Below, in pieces: positions 7,129 to 15,874 of a DNA stretch of 43,966 nt. The notes under the pieces are model-generated. The model did no database searches, had not been told where the DNA came from, and worked only from the letters and a program-made list of their open reading frames with translations. Position numbers and translations under genes: made by a program. Numbering within the stretch: the stretch's first letter is position 1; every line of letters starts with the position of its first letter. This stretch comes from Pricia sp. (lineage in GTDB: Bacteria; Bacteroidota; Bacteroidia; Flavobacteriales; Flavobacteriaceae), in NCBI GenBank assembly GCA_024635875.1, contig JAGXIC010000112.1:1-43966 (forward strand), in the 5' to 3' direction.

Positions 7129-9774
7129 ATGAAATTTCGATATTCCATAGTAACCCGTTTTGCGCTCTTCTTTACGGGATTGCTGGTTTTGTGTATCCTT
7201 CTAACGGGATATCTGGTGTTCAAAAAGGCATCGGGGGTCATTATAGCCTATTCGCAGGAGCGCATCACGCATACCTCCGAACTGGCGGAGCAGTCTTTTT
7301 TTGCCCTGTTGAACGAAGTGTCCAAAGATATCGCCGTTATCTCCGCGAGCCCGACCCTTCAAAATTATGTGAACGATCCTAAGGGGAAAACGGTAGACGA
7401 CCTAGAGCGGCTCTTCCGTATTACGCTCGAAAACAAAACGGCCTACTTTCAGATACGTTTGATAGGCATCGAAAACGACGGTAGGGAAGTCGTCCGGTTC
7501 GATAAGAACAATGGGGAAATCTTTGTACCCGATACATTGCAGCAAAAAGGAGACCTAGACTATTTTCAGGAAACCATAACCTTAAGCGAGGGCGAGTTTT
7601 ATTTTTCAAGGATAAATCTAAACGAGGAATTCGGCGTTATCAGTAATCCCCCGACACCGACGGTAAGGGCGGCAAGCCCGATTTTCAATACCGAGGGCAA
7701 CATGAGGGGAATCTTAGTCATCAATATTGATCTTGGTGGACTGTACAGTACCCTTGAACAAATATCGGGAACGGAATCACGGCTCTATCTCATAGACTCG
7801 GAAGGCCAATATCTGTATGCTCCCGAAGCACAAAAACAATTCGGACTGCAGACCCAAAATGGCTTTAATTTTTTTAAGGATTTCAGGATAGCCCGCGATA
7901 CCGTCATCTTACAAAAAAATCACTTTTGGGCACTAAAGGACGCCAAAGATAATACCTATCTGAGCAATAGCAGAGAACTGTCCTATTTCCAGGGGAAGCG
8001 GAAAGTCTACCTGATTTCATCGATCGAGCAGAACGTGCTTTTACAAAGTGCCCGGACCGTTCGATCGGAAAGCATAAAAATTTTAGTGTGGGTCTGTGCA
8101 ATTTCAATATTGATTTCCTTGCTGTTCGTCCGCTTTTTCTCAAGGAAAATCAATCAGGTGACGAAGGCCATCGCCAACTATGACAAAGGGATTACGGATG
8201 ATATGGAACTGCCGACCAACCGAAAAGACGAGATAGGGGTCTTGGCAGATACCTTTACCAAAATGAAGGGCAAAATCGACCGGAACGTACAAGAATTGAA
8301 TACCGCACTGAAAAAGGAGCAGCACGCAAAAAAACAACGGGACGAATTTTTACAGAACATGAGCCATGAAATGCGTACGCCCTTGAACACGATTTTGGGG
8401 CTGACCCAACTGCTGCACAAACGGTCGCCCAGGGTAGAGCAACTTCCTATCATCGACTCCCTCGAAAAGAGCGCAAACAACTTGGCAGGCCTAATGTATG
8501 ATGTGCTAGACCATCAAAAGCTGGTGGAAGGGAAATTGCGAATTTCCCCGGTGCAGACGAACATAGCCGAACTCCTAAAGGACATCCACTCCAATTATGA
8601 ATACGAAGCCCTGCAAAAGGGGTTGGATTTCCATTTGGATCTTGACAAAAAACTTGAAACGCTCAACTATATAACGGACCCATTGCGACTATCACAAATT
8701 GTTACCAATCTGGTGGTAAATGCCCTGAAATACACCCCAATAGGAAAAGTCGGCCTTTCGGCAAAGATTGTATCGGGCAAGGCCGAAGTACTGTATATAA
8801 AGGTAACCGATACCGGTATCGGCATCCTCCCGGAAAATTTGGACAAGATAAACGAACGCTTTTTTAGGGAAAAGGAAGATTTGACCGGAAGATATGGCGG
8901 CTATGGGCTCGGGCTATCCATCGTGCGACAATTGACCGAATTGTTCGGGGGCAGCTTAAGAGCAGTGTCCGAGAAGGGGTCGGGCTCCGAATTCAATGTA
9001 CTGATTCCCGTTGGGGTTTCCGAAGCACCAAAAACCCAAATCGATACTGCTGCCAAAGTCAATATCCTGCCGCAGTTAAGCGGCCAATACCAGGTTCTGT
9101 ATATCGAGGACGACCCTTCAACAATCGAACTGATGCGCCATATTCTCAATGACGGGCAGATTTTGTTGTATCAAACGGACAGTGTGGAAAAGGCATCGGA
9201 ACGTACCGATACCCATCCGCCGGACTTGATTATAAGTGACTTGATGTTGGAAGACAAAAGCCTTGAACCTATGCTCACGGATTGGATAGAGACTAAAAAA
9301 ATAGGCTGTCAGCTCATTTTGGCCTCTGCCTTGGAACCGGAAGTAATGAGGCGGATAAGTACATGGTATTTTCAAAAGCCGTTCAACATAGACGATTTGA
9401 AAGATACCGTTTACCGATTGTTGGGTGCCCATGAGTTCAACGCCCCAGATTTTTCAACTATCTATACCAATTACGACAATGATTCGGCCAAGATTTCCAA
9501 GGTACTACAATTGCTACGGGAAGAGTTCGAAACGTATCTGAATAGGATAAAAAAGGCAGAAAATACAAAAGGCCAAAAAGAATGGGACGCCATACTACAT
9601 AAACTCATTGCCCATATCCACACCTTACAATTGACCGACCTTCAGAAAGCATTGCCACAAAAAGTGATGGCCTTAAAAAAAGACGATGTATCCGGCATAT
9701 CGAATATTTTCGCCTATTATCTGTGTTGCATCCGTTGCGAGGCACGGCTCAATTCAAAAGATCGATCTTCTTGA
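7129..9774 (+). CDS. Hybrid sensor histidine kinase with Cache-like sensor, receiver and Hpt-like tail
   Basis: This 881-residue membrane kinase has a first membrane segment at about 11-31 and a periplasmic sensor of about 280 residues that looks like a double Cache domain (PTVRAASPIFNTEGNMRG). A second membrane segment lies at about 318-337, then a HAMP linker and HisKA with phospho-accepting His413 in MSHEMRTPLN. An HATPase follows with N box (LVVNALKYTP), G1 (DTGIGI) and G2 (GYGLGLS), then a receiver starting YIEDD with Asp704 in ISDLMLED and the conserved Lys in FQKPF. The last roughly 100 residues resemble a helical Hpt domain (HKLIAHIHTLQL) but lack a textbook Hpt motif, and end in an odd CCIRC cluster. 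Its 3' end overlaps the LytTR regulator gene on the other strand by 26 bp. That regulator is the likely partner, by position only. Confidence 0.9.
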   Translation: MKFRYSIVTRFALFFTGLLVLCILLTGYLVFKKASGVIIAYSQERITHTSELAEQSFFALLNEVSKDIAVISASPTLQNYVNDPKGKTVDDLERLFRITLENKTAYFQIRLIGIENDGREVVRFDKNNGEIFVPDTLQQKGDLDYFQETITLSEGEFYFSRINLNEEFGVISNPPTPTVRAASPIFNTEGNMRGILVINIDLGGLYSTLEQISGTESRLYLIDSEGQYLYAPEAQKQFGLQTQNGFNFFKDFRIARDTVILQKNHFWALKDAKDNTYLSNSRELSYFQGKRKVYLISSIEQNVLLQSARTVRSESIKILVWVCAISILISLLFVRFFSRKINQVTKAIANYDKGITDDMELPTNRKDEIGVLADTFTKMKGKIDRNVQELNTALKKEQHAKKQRDEFLQNMSHEMRTPLNTILGLTQLLHKRSPRVEQLPIIDSLEKSANNLAGLMYDVLDHQKLVEGKLRISPVQTNIAELLKDIHSNYEYEALQKGLDFHLDLDKKLETLNYITDPLRLSQIVTNLVVNALKYTPIGKVGLSAKIVSGKAEVLYIKVTDTGIGILPENLDKINERFFREKEDLTGRYGGYGLGLSIVRQLTELFGGSLRAVSEKGSGSEFNVLIPVGVSEAPKTQIDTAAKVNILPQLSGQYQVLYIEDDPSTIELMRHILNDGQILLYQTDSVEKASERTDTHPPDLIISDLMLEDKSLEPMLTDWIETKKIGCQLILASALEPEVMRRISTWYFQKPFNIDDLKDTVYRLLGAHEFNAPDFSTIYTNYDNDSAKISKVLQLLREEFETYLNRIKKAENTKGQKEWDAILHKLIAHIHTLQLTDLQKALPQKVMALKKDDVSGISNIFAYYLCCIRCEARLNSKDRSS

Positions 9775-10429
9775 GCAGGTCTTTTTCATACCGTTGGCTG
9801 ACCGGAATATGGTCTTTCCCGATTTCGATGGCATTATTATCTATGGAGTCTATTTTATTAAGATTTACGATATACGAGCGATGTACCTTTTGAAAGAAAT
9901 CAGGAAGTTTGGGCACCAGATCTTTCAAGGTCATTAATGTCAATATTTTCCGGTCCGTTAAGACCACGGCGATATAATTGGCCTCTGATTTAAAGTACTT
10001 TACATCCTCCAACTGTATTTTTACCAACTTGTTGCCTTCCTTTATGAAAAGTCTAGATTCCTTATCACGGTGCTTGGAAAGAAAACTTTGGGCCTTTTGA
10101 AATCCCTTAAAAAAGCGGGTAAAATCAACGGGCTTGACCAAATAATCGACAATCTGGTCATACGTGTAGGAGTCGGAGGCAAAATCTTTGTGCGAAGTGA
10201 CCATAATAACGGCTGTAGTGGTATCGATGATTTTTAAAATATCCTTGCCCGTAATATCAGGTAGATCGAAGTCTAGAAGAACAAGATTAAAATGGGAGCC
10301 GTTGATAAAATTTATAGCCTCAAAACCGGATGTCGCCACAACAATTCCGCTCACTTCGTGGATTTTGCCACAAAAATGCTCGAGAAGATTGCAGATTAAG
10401 GGGTCGTCATCAACGATAAGGCAGTTCAT
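9749..10429 (-). CDS. LytTR-family response regulator
   Basis: The start is placed at the ATG at 10429, because MNCLIVDDDPLICNLLEHF is a normal receiver beginning; the frame extends to 10474 without domain character. The receiver covers about residues 1-120 with acidic pocket DDD at 7-9, phospho-acceptor Asp53 in LVLLDFDLPD, and the Lys in YLVKPVDF. The C-terminal half is a LytTR DNA-binding domain (LFIKEGNKLVKIQLEDVKYF, then FFQKVHRSYIVNLNKI). It is a transcription factor, convergent with and overlapping the hybrid kinase gene by 26 bp, and divergent from the second haloperoxidase-like gene, whose promoter region (10430-10539) it may control. I did not find a clear LytTR direct-repeat site there. 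Confidence 0.9.
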   Translation of the reverse strand: MNCLIVDDDPLICNLLEHFCGKIHEVSGIVVATSGFEAINFINGSHFNLVLLDFDLPDITGKDILKIIDTTTAVIMVTSHKDFASDSYTYDQIVDYLVKPVDFTRFFKGFQKAQSFLSKHRDKESRLFIKEGNKLVKIQLEDVKYFKSEANYIAVVLTDRKILTLMTLKDLVPKLPDFFQKVHRSYIVNLNKIDSIDNNAIEIGKDHIPVSQRYEKDLLKKIDLLN

Positions 10430-10539
10430 AAGCTCGTCCAATAAAGTAAAGGGTTCATCAATCCATTTGTCCAATTCATGTAAAATATTCTTTTTTTTGG
10501 GTATAAATGTATATCATTGAATAGTAAAATACTGATGAA

Positions 10540-12042
10540 ATGAGGTTAAAAATTATTCTATTGTCCCTATTCGGTGCGCTATCCCTTATGTCTACGAGCG
10601 ATTTGAAGGATACAGAAATTCCATTGCAAAGGGAAACCAAAGAGCCGAGGGGAATGGAAAATGTGGCCTACCAATGGGCCCATTTGGCTTTAGAAGGTAC
10701 GGCGAACGATACCGATAGGTTCAAGCCCAGGCCAACAATCACCTCGCGGTATCTCGGACTGATCTTTACCTCCATGTACGATGCGTGGACGCGGTTCGAT
10801 GAAAAGGCCAAACCTCTTTATATGAAGAATGTGGAACGCCGACCTGAAATCGAAAGAACCTTAAGTAACAAAGAAATTGCCATCAGTTATGCTGCCTACC
10901 GCGCCCTGAACGAGTACTATTATTCCGATAGTACGATGTTCAGGAACAAAATGGTGGAACTGGGACTTGATCCCGATAATTCGTCCACAGATTCCCAAAC
11001 ACCAGAGGGCATAGGTAACTTGGCGGCCAAAAGGGTCATCGAAATGAGAAAGAACGACGGTGCCAACCAGTACGGGGAAGTAGCCGGATCCAATGGGGAG
11101 CCGTACTTTGACTATTCCGGGTATATGCCTGTTAACGACATAGACAACAATGTGGATATCAATAGATGGCAAGGCAAATATTTTATCGACGAGAATGGTA
11201 ATCCCTATGATCCCGGTTGCCTAACGCCGTACTGGCAAGAAGTTAAACCCCTATTGTTGGAAACCGCTGATCAGTTTCGGCCCGGCCCTCCCCCGATGAT
11301 CGGTTCGGAGCAACTGGAAAAAGAAGTCAAAGAGGTAATCGACCTACAGGCTAAACTTACCCCTGAAAACAAGGCTTTGGTCGAGTTCATGAGGGATGGA
11401 CCGAAATCCGTACAGCAGGCAGGACATTGGCTTAAATTTGCCCAGGATATTTCGCTACGGGACCAACATACGTTGGACGAGGACGTTAAAATGTACTTTT
11501 TGGTGGAATCCGTGGCCATGGATGCTTTTATAGCCTGTTGGGATTCTAAAATGCACTACGATTTTGCCCGACCCTATGCCCTCGTGCACGAATACTACCA
11601 AGATCAGGTCATAAAAGCATGGGGTGGTCCCGAAAAAGGGATGGTACAAATGAAGGGGCAGGAATGGCGGCCCTATTCCCCAGATTCGTTTCTGTGTCCC
11701 CCTTTCCCGAGTTATGTTTCCGGCCATAGCACCATCAGCGGCGGATGTGCGGAGGCGTTGAAACTGTTTACCGGCGATGAGGCATTCGGCGTGGAGGTAG
11801 AACTGGTGCCCGGTGCCCTAACGGAACCCGATAATTTGGGAGACCCGGTCGTACTGGAATTTCCGACCTTTACCGAAGCAGCCGAAATGGCCGGTATGTC
11901 AAGGGTCATGGGAGGTTACCACATTCAGGCCGATAATATCGAAGGTTTGGCATTGGGAAGGAAGATTGCGCAGTATAACTATAGAGAATATTTAAAGCTT
12001 TTGGGAGAGGGAGATGCCCCATTGGCAAAGACCAACAAATAG
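10540..12042 (+). CDS. Vanadium-dependent haloperoxidase/PAP2-superfamily protein, exported
   Basis: This is a 500-residue protein with an N-terminal hydrophobic signal (MRLKIILLSLFGALSLMS), a signal peptide without a Cys lipobox. The vanadate/phosphate-site motifs are all present: KMHYDFARP (K-x6-RP), FPSYVSGHSTISGG with the catalytic His near residue 396, and SRVMGGYHIQADN (SR-x5-H). The long N-terminal helical part (YLGLIFTSMYDAWTRFD) is typical of bacterial vanadium haloperoxidase-like proteins, some of which in marine flavobacteria are iodoperoxidases. Halide choice, or phosphatase activity, cannot be read from the sequence. It starts 110 bp from the divergent LytTR regulator and converges with the slipin gene. 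Its sequence differs clearly from the 4055-5566 protein, so the two are not a recent duplication. Confidence 0.87.
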   Translation: MRLKIILLSLFGALSLMSTSDLKDTEIPLQRETKEPRGMENVAYQWAHLALEGTANDTDRFKPRPTITSRYLGLIFTSMYDAWTRFDEKAKPLYMKNVERRPEIERTLSNKEIAISYAAYRALNEYYYSDSTMFRNKMVELGLDPDNSSTDSQTPEGIGNLAAKRVIEMRKNDGANQYGEVAGSNGEPYFDYSGYMPVNDIDNNVDINRWQGKYFIDENGNPYDPGCLTPYWQEVKPLLLETADQFRPGPPPMIGSEQLEKEVKEVIDLQAKLTPENKALVEFMRDGPKSVQQAGHWLKFAQDISLRDQHTLDEDVKMYFLVESVAMDAFIACWDSKMHYDFARPYALVHEYYQDQVIKAWGGPEKGMVQMKGQEWRPYSPDSFLCPPFPSYVSGHSTISGGCAEALKLFTGDEAFGVEVELVPGALTEPDNLGDPVVLEFPTFTEAAEMAGMSRVMGGYHIQADNIEGLALGRKIAQYNYREYLKLLGEGDAPLAKTNK

Positions 12043-12088
12043 GTCCTTTGGTCAACGGAAGGATGCCGAATCGAATCAACCATCACTC

Positions 12089-12829
12089 TTACTCCTTCTT
12101 AGGGTTTCTAGGCAAAACCTCTTCCGGGAACGGGAAAAGAATGGTAGAGTTCTTTTCGGCGGCTATGTTCGCCAAGGTCTGGTAGAGCCTTAATTTTATA
12201 GCGGAAGGGGACTGGTCGATGAGTTTCCCGGCTTCCAATAATTTTCCGGCGGCCTGTTCCTCGGCAAGGGCCAAGATGATTTGTGCCCTTCGGGAACGTT
12301 CGGCCTCTGCTTGGTTGGCCATCATCCGCTTCATGTTTTCCGGCAATTGTATGTCCTTTATCTTAACATCTATGATATCGATGCCCCATACCACAGTTTC
12401 CTCCAAAACAATCTGCTTGATATTGTTGCCCATTTCTTCGCGTTTGCTCAAAATGGTATCCAATTCTACCTTTCCGCAAACATCCCTAAGGGCGGCTTGG
12501 GACAATTGGGTGATCGCAAATTTGAATTCCTCGACTTCCAGCACCGCTTTTTCGGGATCTAAAATTTTAAAGAAAACCACCCCGTCGATACTGCAGGGCA
12601 CATTGTCTTCCGTCATTACCTCTTGGGATACAATGTTGATGGTAATCACACGGATATCTACGGTCTGAACCGTTTCCACAAAGGGAATAATCCATCTAAA
12701 ACCGGGCTGCAAGGTTTTGATATACTTTCCGAACCGGAACTTTAGCGCCCTTTTATATTCAAAAATAATGCGGATTCCTGATAGCAGGAACAATCCGAAA
12801 AGAATCCCGATAACGAACATTGGATACAT
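12089..12829 (-). CDS. SPFH/band 7 slipin (stomatin-like) protein
   Basis: The 246-residue protein starts with one membrane segment (MFVIGILFGLFLLSGIRII) and continues as an SPFH domain (FRFGKYIKTLQPGFRWIIPF, then VVFFKILDPEKA and LRDVCGKVELDTILSKREEM). It ends in a helical region rich in Ala and Glu (NQAEAERSRRAQIILALAEE). This order is that of bacterial slipins, which form oligomers in membrane microdomains. Many slipins are paired with an NfeD protease partner gene; none is seen here. A second ATG two codons downstream (MFVIG) is an equally possible start. The gene converges with the haloperoxidase-like gene. Confidence 0.88.
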   Translation of the reverse strand: MYPMFVIGILFGLFLLSGIRIIFEYKRALKFRFGKYIKTLQPGFRWIIPFVETVQTVDIRVITINIVSQEVMTEDNVPCSIDGVVFFKILDPEKAVLEVEEFKFAITQLSQAALRDVCGKVELDTILSKREEMGNNIKQIVLEETVVWGIDIIDVKIKDIQLPENMKRMMANQAEAERSRRAQIILALAEEQAAGKLLEAGKLIDQSPSAIKLRLYQTLANIAAEKNSTILFPFPEEVLPRNPKKE

Positions 12830-12994
12830 AATAGAAGGAATTAGATGGTTTGGAAGGCATGATTATCAATGTCGACCCAATGTAAGGTACGGATAATTGA
12901 GGTGGTAGGCAAAATATTAACGTCAGTTCATTGAAAGCTCCAATGTATAGATTTCACGCAGATATTTCATCCGGGAAATTCTCTAATGCTCGAT

Positions 12995-13654
12995 TTAAAT
13001 CGCTCTTAAAATAAGGGAGACAGGTATTTCTTCATCATTCGTTATTTCCCGTAGGTCCTTTACGTTCATATTGCACTCCGCAAAAATGGAAAACCAATCT
13101 TCAAACGTTCGGGCGTACCAATGGTGCCTATCCGTAAAATTGCCCGGAAGGCCTTTCCACGAATCGGTAATTACCTGACCTTCGTACGCTAACCCATTGC
13201 TCAACAGAAAATAGGGATGCAGAGTCTGGACAACCACGCTGCCATTGCAAAAAAGTGCCCTCTTGGTGGCCTCGAACAGTTTGGGAAGCCCTTTTTCCTG
13301 ATAGAGACAGAAATTGAAAACAATGATATCATAGGGAGCTTCCGGGACCGTGTGGCCGGCCACGATATCTTCATAACTCATTTGATAAAAAGATTCAGGT
13401 CCTTTTTGCCTGGCGTTATCCAGTAATTGCCCGATGGCATCAATACCAATACCCTGTTTTCCCATTGCTGTTATGCTCCGGGTCAACCATCCCTCTCCAC
13501 AACCGATATCCAAAATACGTTTCGACGCTGTATCCTTTAGCATCTGGACAATGGCAGGGTTGGTAAACTTTCTCGACGTTATCCGTTGTGAATCTATTGC
13601 TTTGACCCATTCAGAGGCGTTTTGCTCCCAAGATTTGATGATTTCATTTGGCAT
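12995..13654 (-). CDS. Class I SAM-dependent methyltransferase
   Basis: A 219-residue cytosolic protein with the Rossmann-fold methyltransferase motif I ILDIGCGEGWLTR at about residues 44-56. An acidic residue ends strand 2 (GIGIDAI), and post-motif strands include YDIIVFNFCLYQ and VVVQTLHPYF. It fits the ubiE/bioC-like class I group, but no substrate can be named. Its start is 14 bp from a partial copy of the ftsE 3' end (13669-13748), which separates it from nhaA. Confidence 0.82.
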   Translation of the reverse strand: MPNEIIKSWEQNASEWVKAIDSQRITSRKFTNPAIVQMLKDTASKRILDIGCGEGWLTRSITAMGKQGIGIDAIGQLLDNARQKGPESFYQMSYEDIVAGHTVPEAPYDIIVFNFCLYQEKGLPKLFEATKRALFCNGSVVVQTLHPYFLLSNGLAYEGQVITDSWKGLPGNFTDRHHWYARTFEDWFSIFAECNMNVKDLREITNDEEIPVSLILRAI

Positions 13655-13668
13655 ATTCCAATAGTTTC

Positions 13669-13748
13669 ACACCGCCCGTTGCACCACTTCAAAATTCGTG
13701 TTCCCATCGCATTTCAAGATTTTCGACGGACATTTTAGAATCAGGGCA
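13669..13748 (-). pseudogene. Second, truncated copy of the ftsE 3' end
   Basis: Positions 13671-13748 align without gaps to 16877-16954, the 3' end of the intact ftsE, with 8 differences in 78 bases counted by eye. Read in the ftsE frame it gives LILKCPSKILKCDGN, then [10 protein letters not shown] and a TGA stop; the intact gene gives [15 protein letters not shown], then [10 protein letters not shown] and TAG. Several differences are at third codon positions, so both copies were once under coding constraint. Homology ends abruptly at 13749, ten bases before the nhaA stop. It is a remnant left by a duplication or insertion event, not a gene. Confidence 0.85.
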
Positions 13749-13758
13749 AGTTAGCTTT

Positions 13759-15093
13759 TCAAGCTTTTTTCGAGATTACGAAAAACTGAAAAATAACCGC
13801 TCCGACTGCGACGGCAAGTACCGATGCCACTAAAATAGCTAATTTGGCCTGGCTTACATAAGCTTCGTTCTCAAAGGCCAGTTCTCCAATAAAAATGGAC
13901 ATGGTAAAGCCGATACCTGCAAAGGCCGCGGCCCCGTAGAGTTGCGGCCATCTGACTTTTTTAGGTAACTTTGCCATATGTAAGGCGACGGCTAATTTTG
14001 CGGTCAGGGAAATGCCCAAAAACTTACCGAGAACCAGCCCGAGAATTATACCTAAAGATAGAGGTTCGACGAGTAGCCCCAAGTTTTCCGCTTCAATGGT
14101 TAGCCCGGTATTGGCCAGCGCGAACATCGGAAGCACGAAAAAGTTCACAAACGGTTGCAAGATTTTTTCGATACTCTGAAGTGGCGGCACCGCTTTTCGC
14201 GTTGCCTTTCGTATGATATGCACCACTTTCAATTGATCTCGCTTTACAAAAACCGTATCGGTCGATTGGGTTTCCTCAAAGGTGTCTATCAGTTTCCGGA
14301 TATTCTTTATGAACTGGCCCTCTTTCAAATCGACCTTGGCCGGAATGGCGATGGCCGTGATAACCCCTGCGATCGTGGCATGCACGCCAGAAAGAAAAAA
14401 TCCCGTCCAAATTCCCAAAATACCTATCGCAGCATAGAAAAAAGGATTTTTAATGCCGATCTTGTTGGCGCCGACAAGAACAAAAAAGGCCAAAAACGCC
14501 CACAATAGACTTTCGACCACAATGTTTTCGGTATAGAAAAACGCGATGACCAATACGGCAAAGAGATCATCGACCACTGCCAAGGCCGTGACAAATATTT
14601 TTAAGGTGAGCGGTACTCTACTGCTGCCAATCATTGACAACAACACTAGTGCGAATACGATGTCGGTAGCGATGGGGATACCCCATCCCGATATCGTATC
14701 CGTTCCATAGTTCAATGCAAAATAGAACAATGCAGGAAACAAGATGCCACCTACGGCACAAAGAATGGGCAGCAGAGCTGTTTTAAGATTGGCTAGTTCG
14801 CCAGCAATGATTTCCCTTTTAATTTCCAAACCGATGGTAAAGAAGAAAATGGCCATTAGACCATCGTTCACCAGTTTATGCAGGGTCAAGTTCAGTTTTC
14901 CCGTGTTCAGTTCTATTTTCAGAGGATATTCCCAAAACTCGTGAAATTCCTTAGACCATCCCGAATTAGCTAACAGCAGAGCGACGATAACCGAGATTAC
15001 CATAAGTACGCCCGATGCCAATTCGCCCGAAAAAATCGGGGTAACGACCCCTTTAAACCTTTCCCAATATGTTTTTTGCTTTAATTCTACCAT
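13759..15093 (-). CDS. nhaA: Na+/H+ antiporter NhaA
   Basis: A 444-residue inner-membrane protein with about 11-12 hydrophobic segments. The NhaA family hallmarks are present: GLMAIFFFTIGLEIKREI, GWGIPIATDIVFALVLL with the first functional Asp, and ALAVVDDLFAVLVIAFFY with the paired Asp residues of the ion site. It exports Na+ in exchange for H+ and serves pH and salt homeostasis, as expected for a marine cell. The family is usually about 390-450 residues, so this is full length. It lies in a same-strand block with a small membrane protein and a universal stress protein between two copies of the ftsE 3' end. Confidence 0.95.
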   Translation of the reverse strand: MVELKQKTYWERFKGVVTPIFSGELASGVLMVISVIVALLLANSGWSKEFHEFWEYPLKIELNTGKLNLTLHKLVNDGLMAIFFFTIGLEIKREIIAGELANLKTALLPILCAVGGILFPALFYFALNYGTDTISGWGIPIATDIVFALVLLSMIGSSRVPLTLKIFVTALAVVDDLFAVLVIAFFYTENIVVESLLWAFLAFFVLVGANKIGIKNPFFYAAIGILGIWTGFFLSGVHATIAGVITAIAIPAKVDLKEGQFIKNIRKLIDTFEETQSTDTVFVKRDQLKVVHIIRKATRKAVPPLQSIEKILQPFVNFFVLPMFALANTGLTIEAENLGLLVEPLSLGIILGLVLGKFLGISLTAKLAVALHMAKLPKKVRWPQLYGAAAFAGIGFTMSIFIGELAFENEAYVSQAKLAILVASVLAVAVGAVIFQFFVISKKA

Positions 15094-15221
15094 AGATTTT
15101 TAAAAAGTTAGGGTAAATTTTAGTCCGCTCTGACGTGCGCTAAGAGATTAAAAATCAAAAGCACATGTTTGGCAAGTATAAGTTGCAATTTCGTGCAATT
15201 CCCTTATAAGTGACTAATGCA

Positions 15222-15596
15222 TCATTCACTGTTCCGAAAGTTTGCCCAAAACGAACAAAACAGTGCGAAAATCGCTAGGCTAACCGTAAGCAAATCCACC
15301 AGCTCGACTTCCAGCGACCGACCAGTGATTTTTTCGATTAGGAAAACGATGTAGCTTGATGGTAATTCTCGTTCGCCCAGAGCTCTCAGCACCTGATAGT
15401 GCCAATCCGTCAAAAAGCAGTAGCCCCAACCTTTCCAAAATCCCAATAGTATCCAAGAAACAAAAGTCGCCAATAGCGAGATTAGATTTAGCCTTTTCGT
15501 TCTAGCATAAAGCCATCCAAATAGATTAAAGAGAATCAATAGGGTGTGGAAGATATAAAAAAAGTAACTGGCTAAATATAGTCCTATATCCTTCAT
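15222..15596 (-). CDS. Small membrane protein, DUF2784-like
   Basis: A 124-residue protein with three or four hydrophobic segments (FFYIFHTLLILFNLFGWLYA, LISLLATFVSWILLGFW, and a C-terminal TVSLAIFALFCSFWANF). The central part with GYCFLTDWHYQVLRALGE, then PSSYIVFLIEKITG resembles DUF2784 membrane proteins, where an aromatic helix is followed by a polar loop and a further helix. The resemblance is moderate and the function of that family is unknown. It sits between nhaA and the universal stress protein on the same strand. The upstream gap of 278 bp (15597-15874) shows no other gene or clear signal. Confidence 0.7.
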   Translation of the reverse strand: MKDIGLYLASYFFYIFHTLLILFNLFGWLYARTKRLNLISLLATFVSWILLGFWKGWGYCFLTDWHYQVLRALGERELPSSYIVFLIEKITGRSLEVELVDLLTVSLAIFALFCSFWANFRNSE

Positions 15597-15874
15597 GATG
15601 AGTCGCCAATTTGTTGGGCTTGAAGCTACAATTTAAATTGCCCATTACCCTAAGGTTCAAATGCAATTACGCAAAAAATTGATGGTAACAAATAATCGGC
15701 ATTCTCTCCCCAAACCAATCGCTTATTTCAAAACAGCTATCGCGCGAAATCAATCGGCGTCATTGTCGCGGCCAACATGTATAAAAAATGGAAACCATTT
15801 CGCAGATTTGGAGTTATAAATTTTCTAAGATTTAATCATCGACTAATTTCTCGGGAAGAGATTCTTGGACATCT

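Noticed and set aside
10430-10539. LytTR binding repeats between the regulator and the haloperoxidase-like gene
   Set aside because: I looked for paired GTT-type repeats at about 20-base spacing and did not find a convincing pair.
4055-12042. The two haloperoxidase-like genes as a recent tandem duplication
   Set aside because: Apart from the three active-site motifs the proteins share little obvious sequence, and their signals differ (lipoprotein against plain signal).
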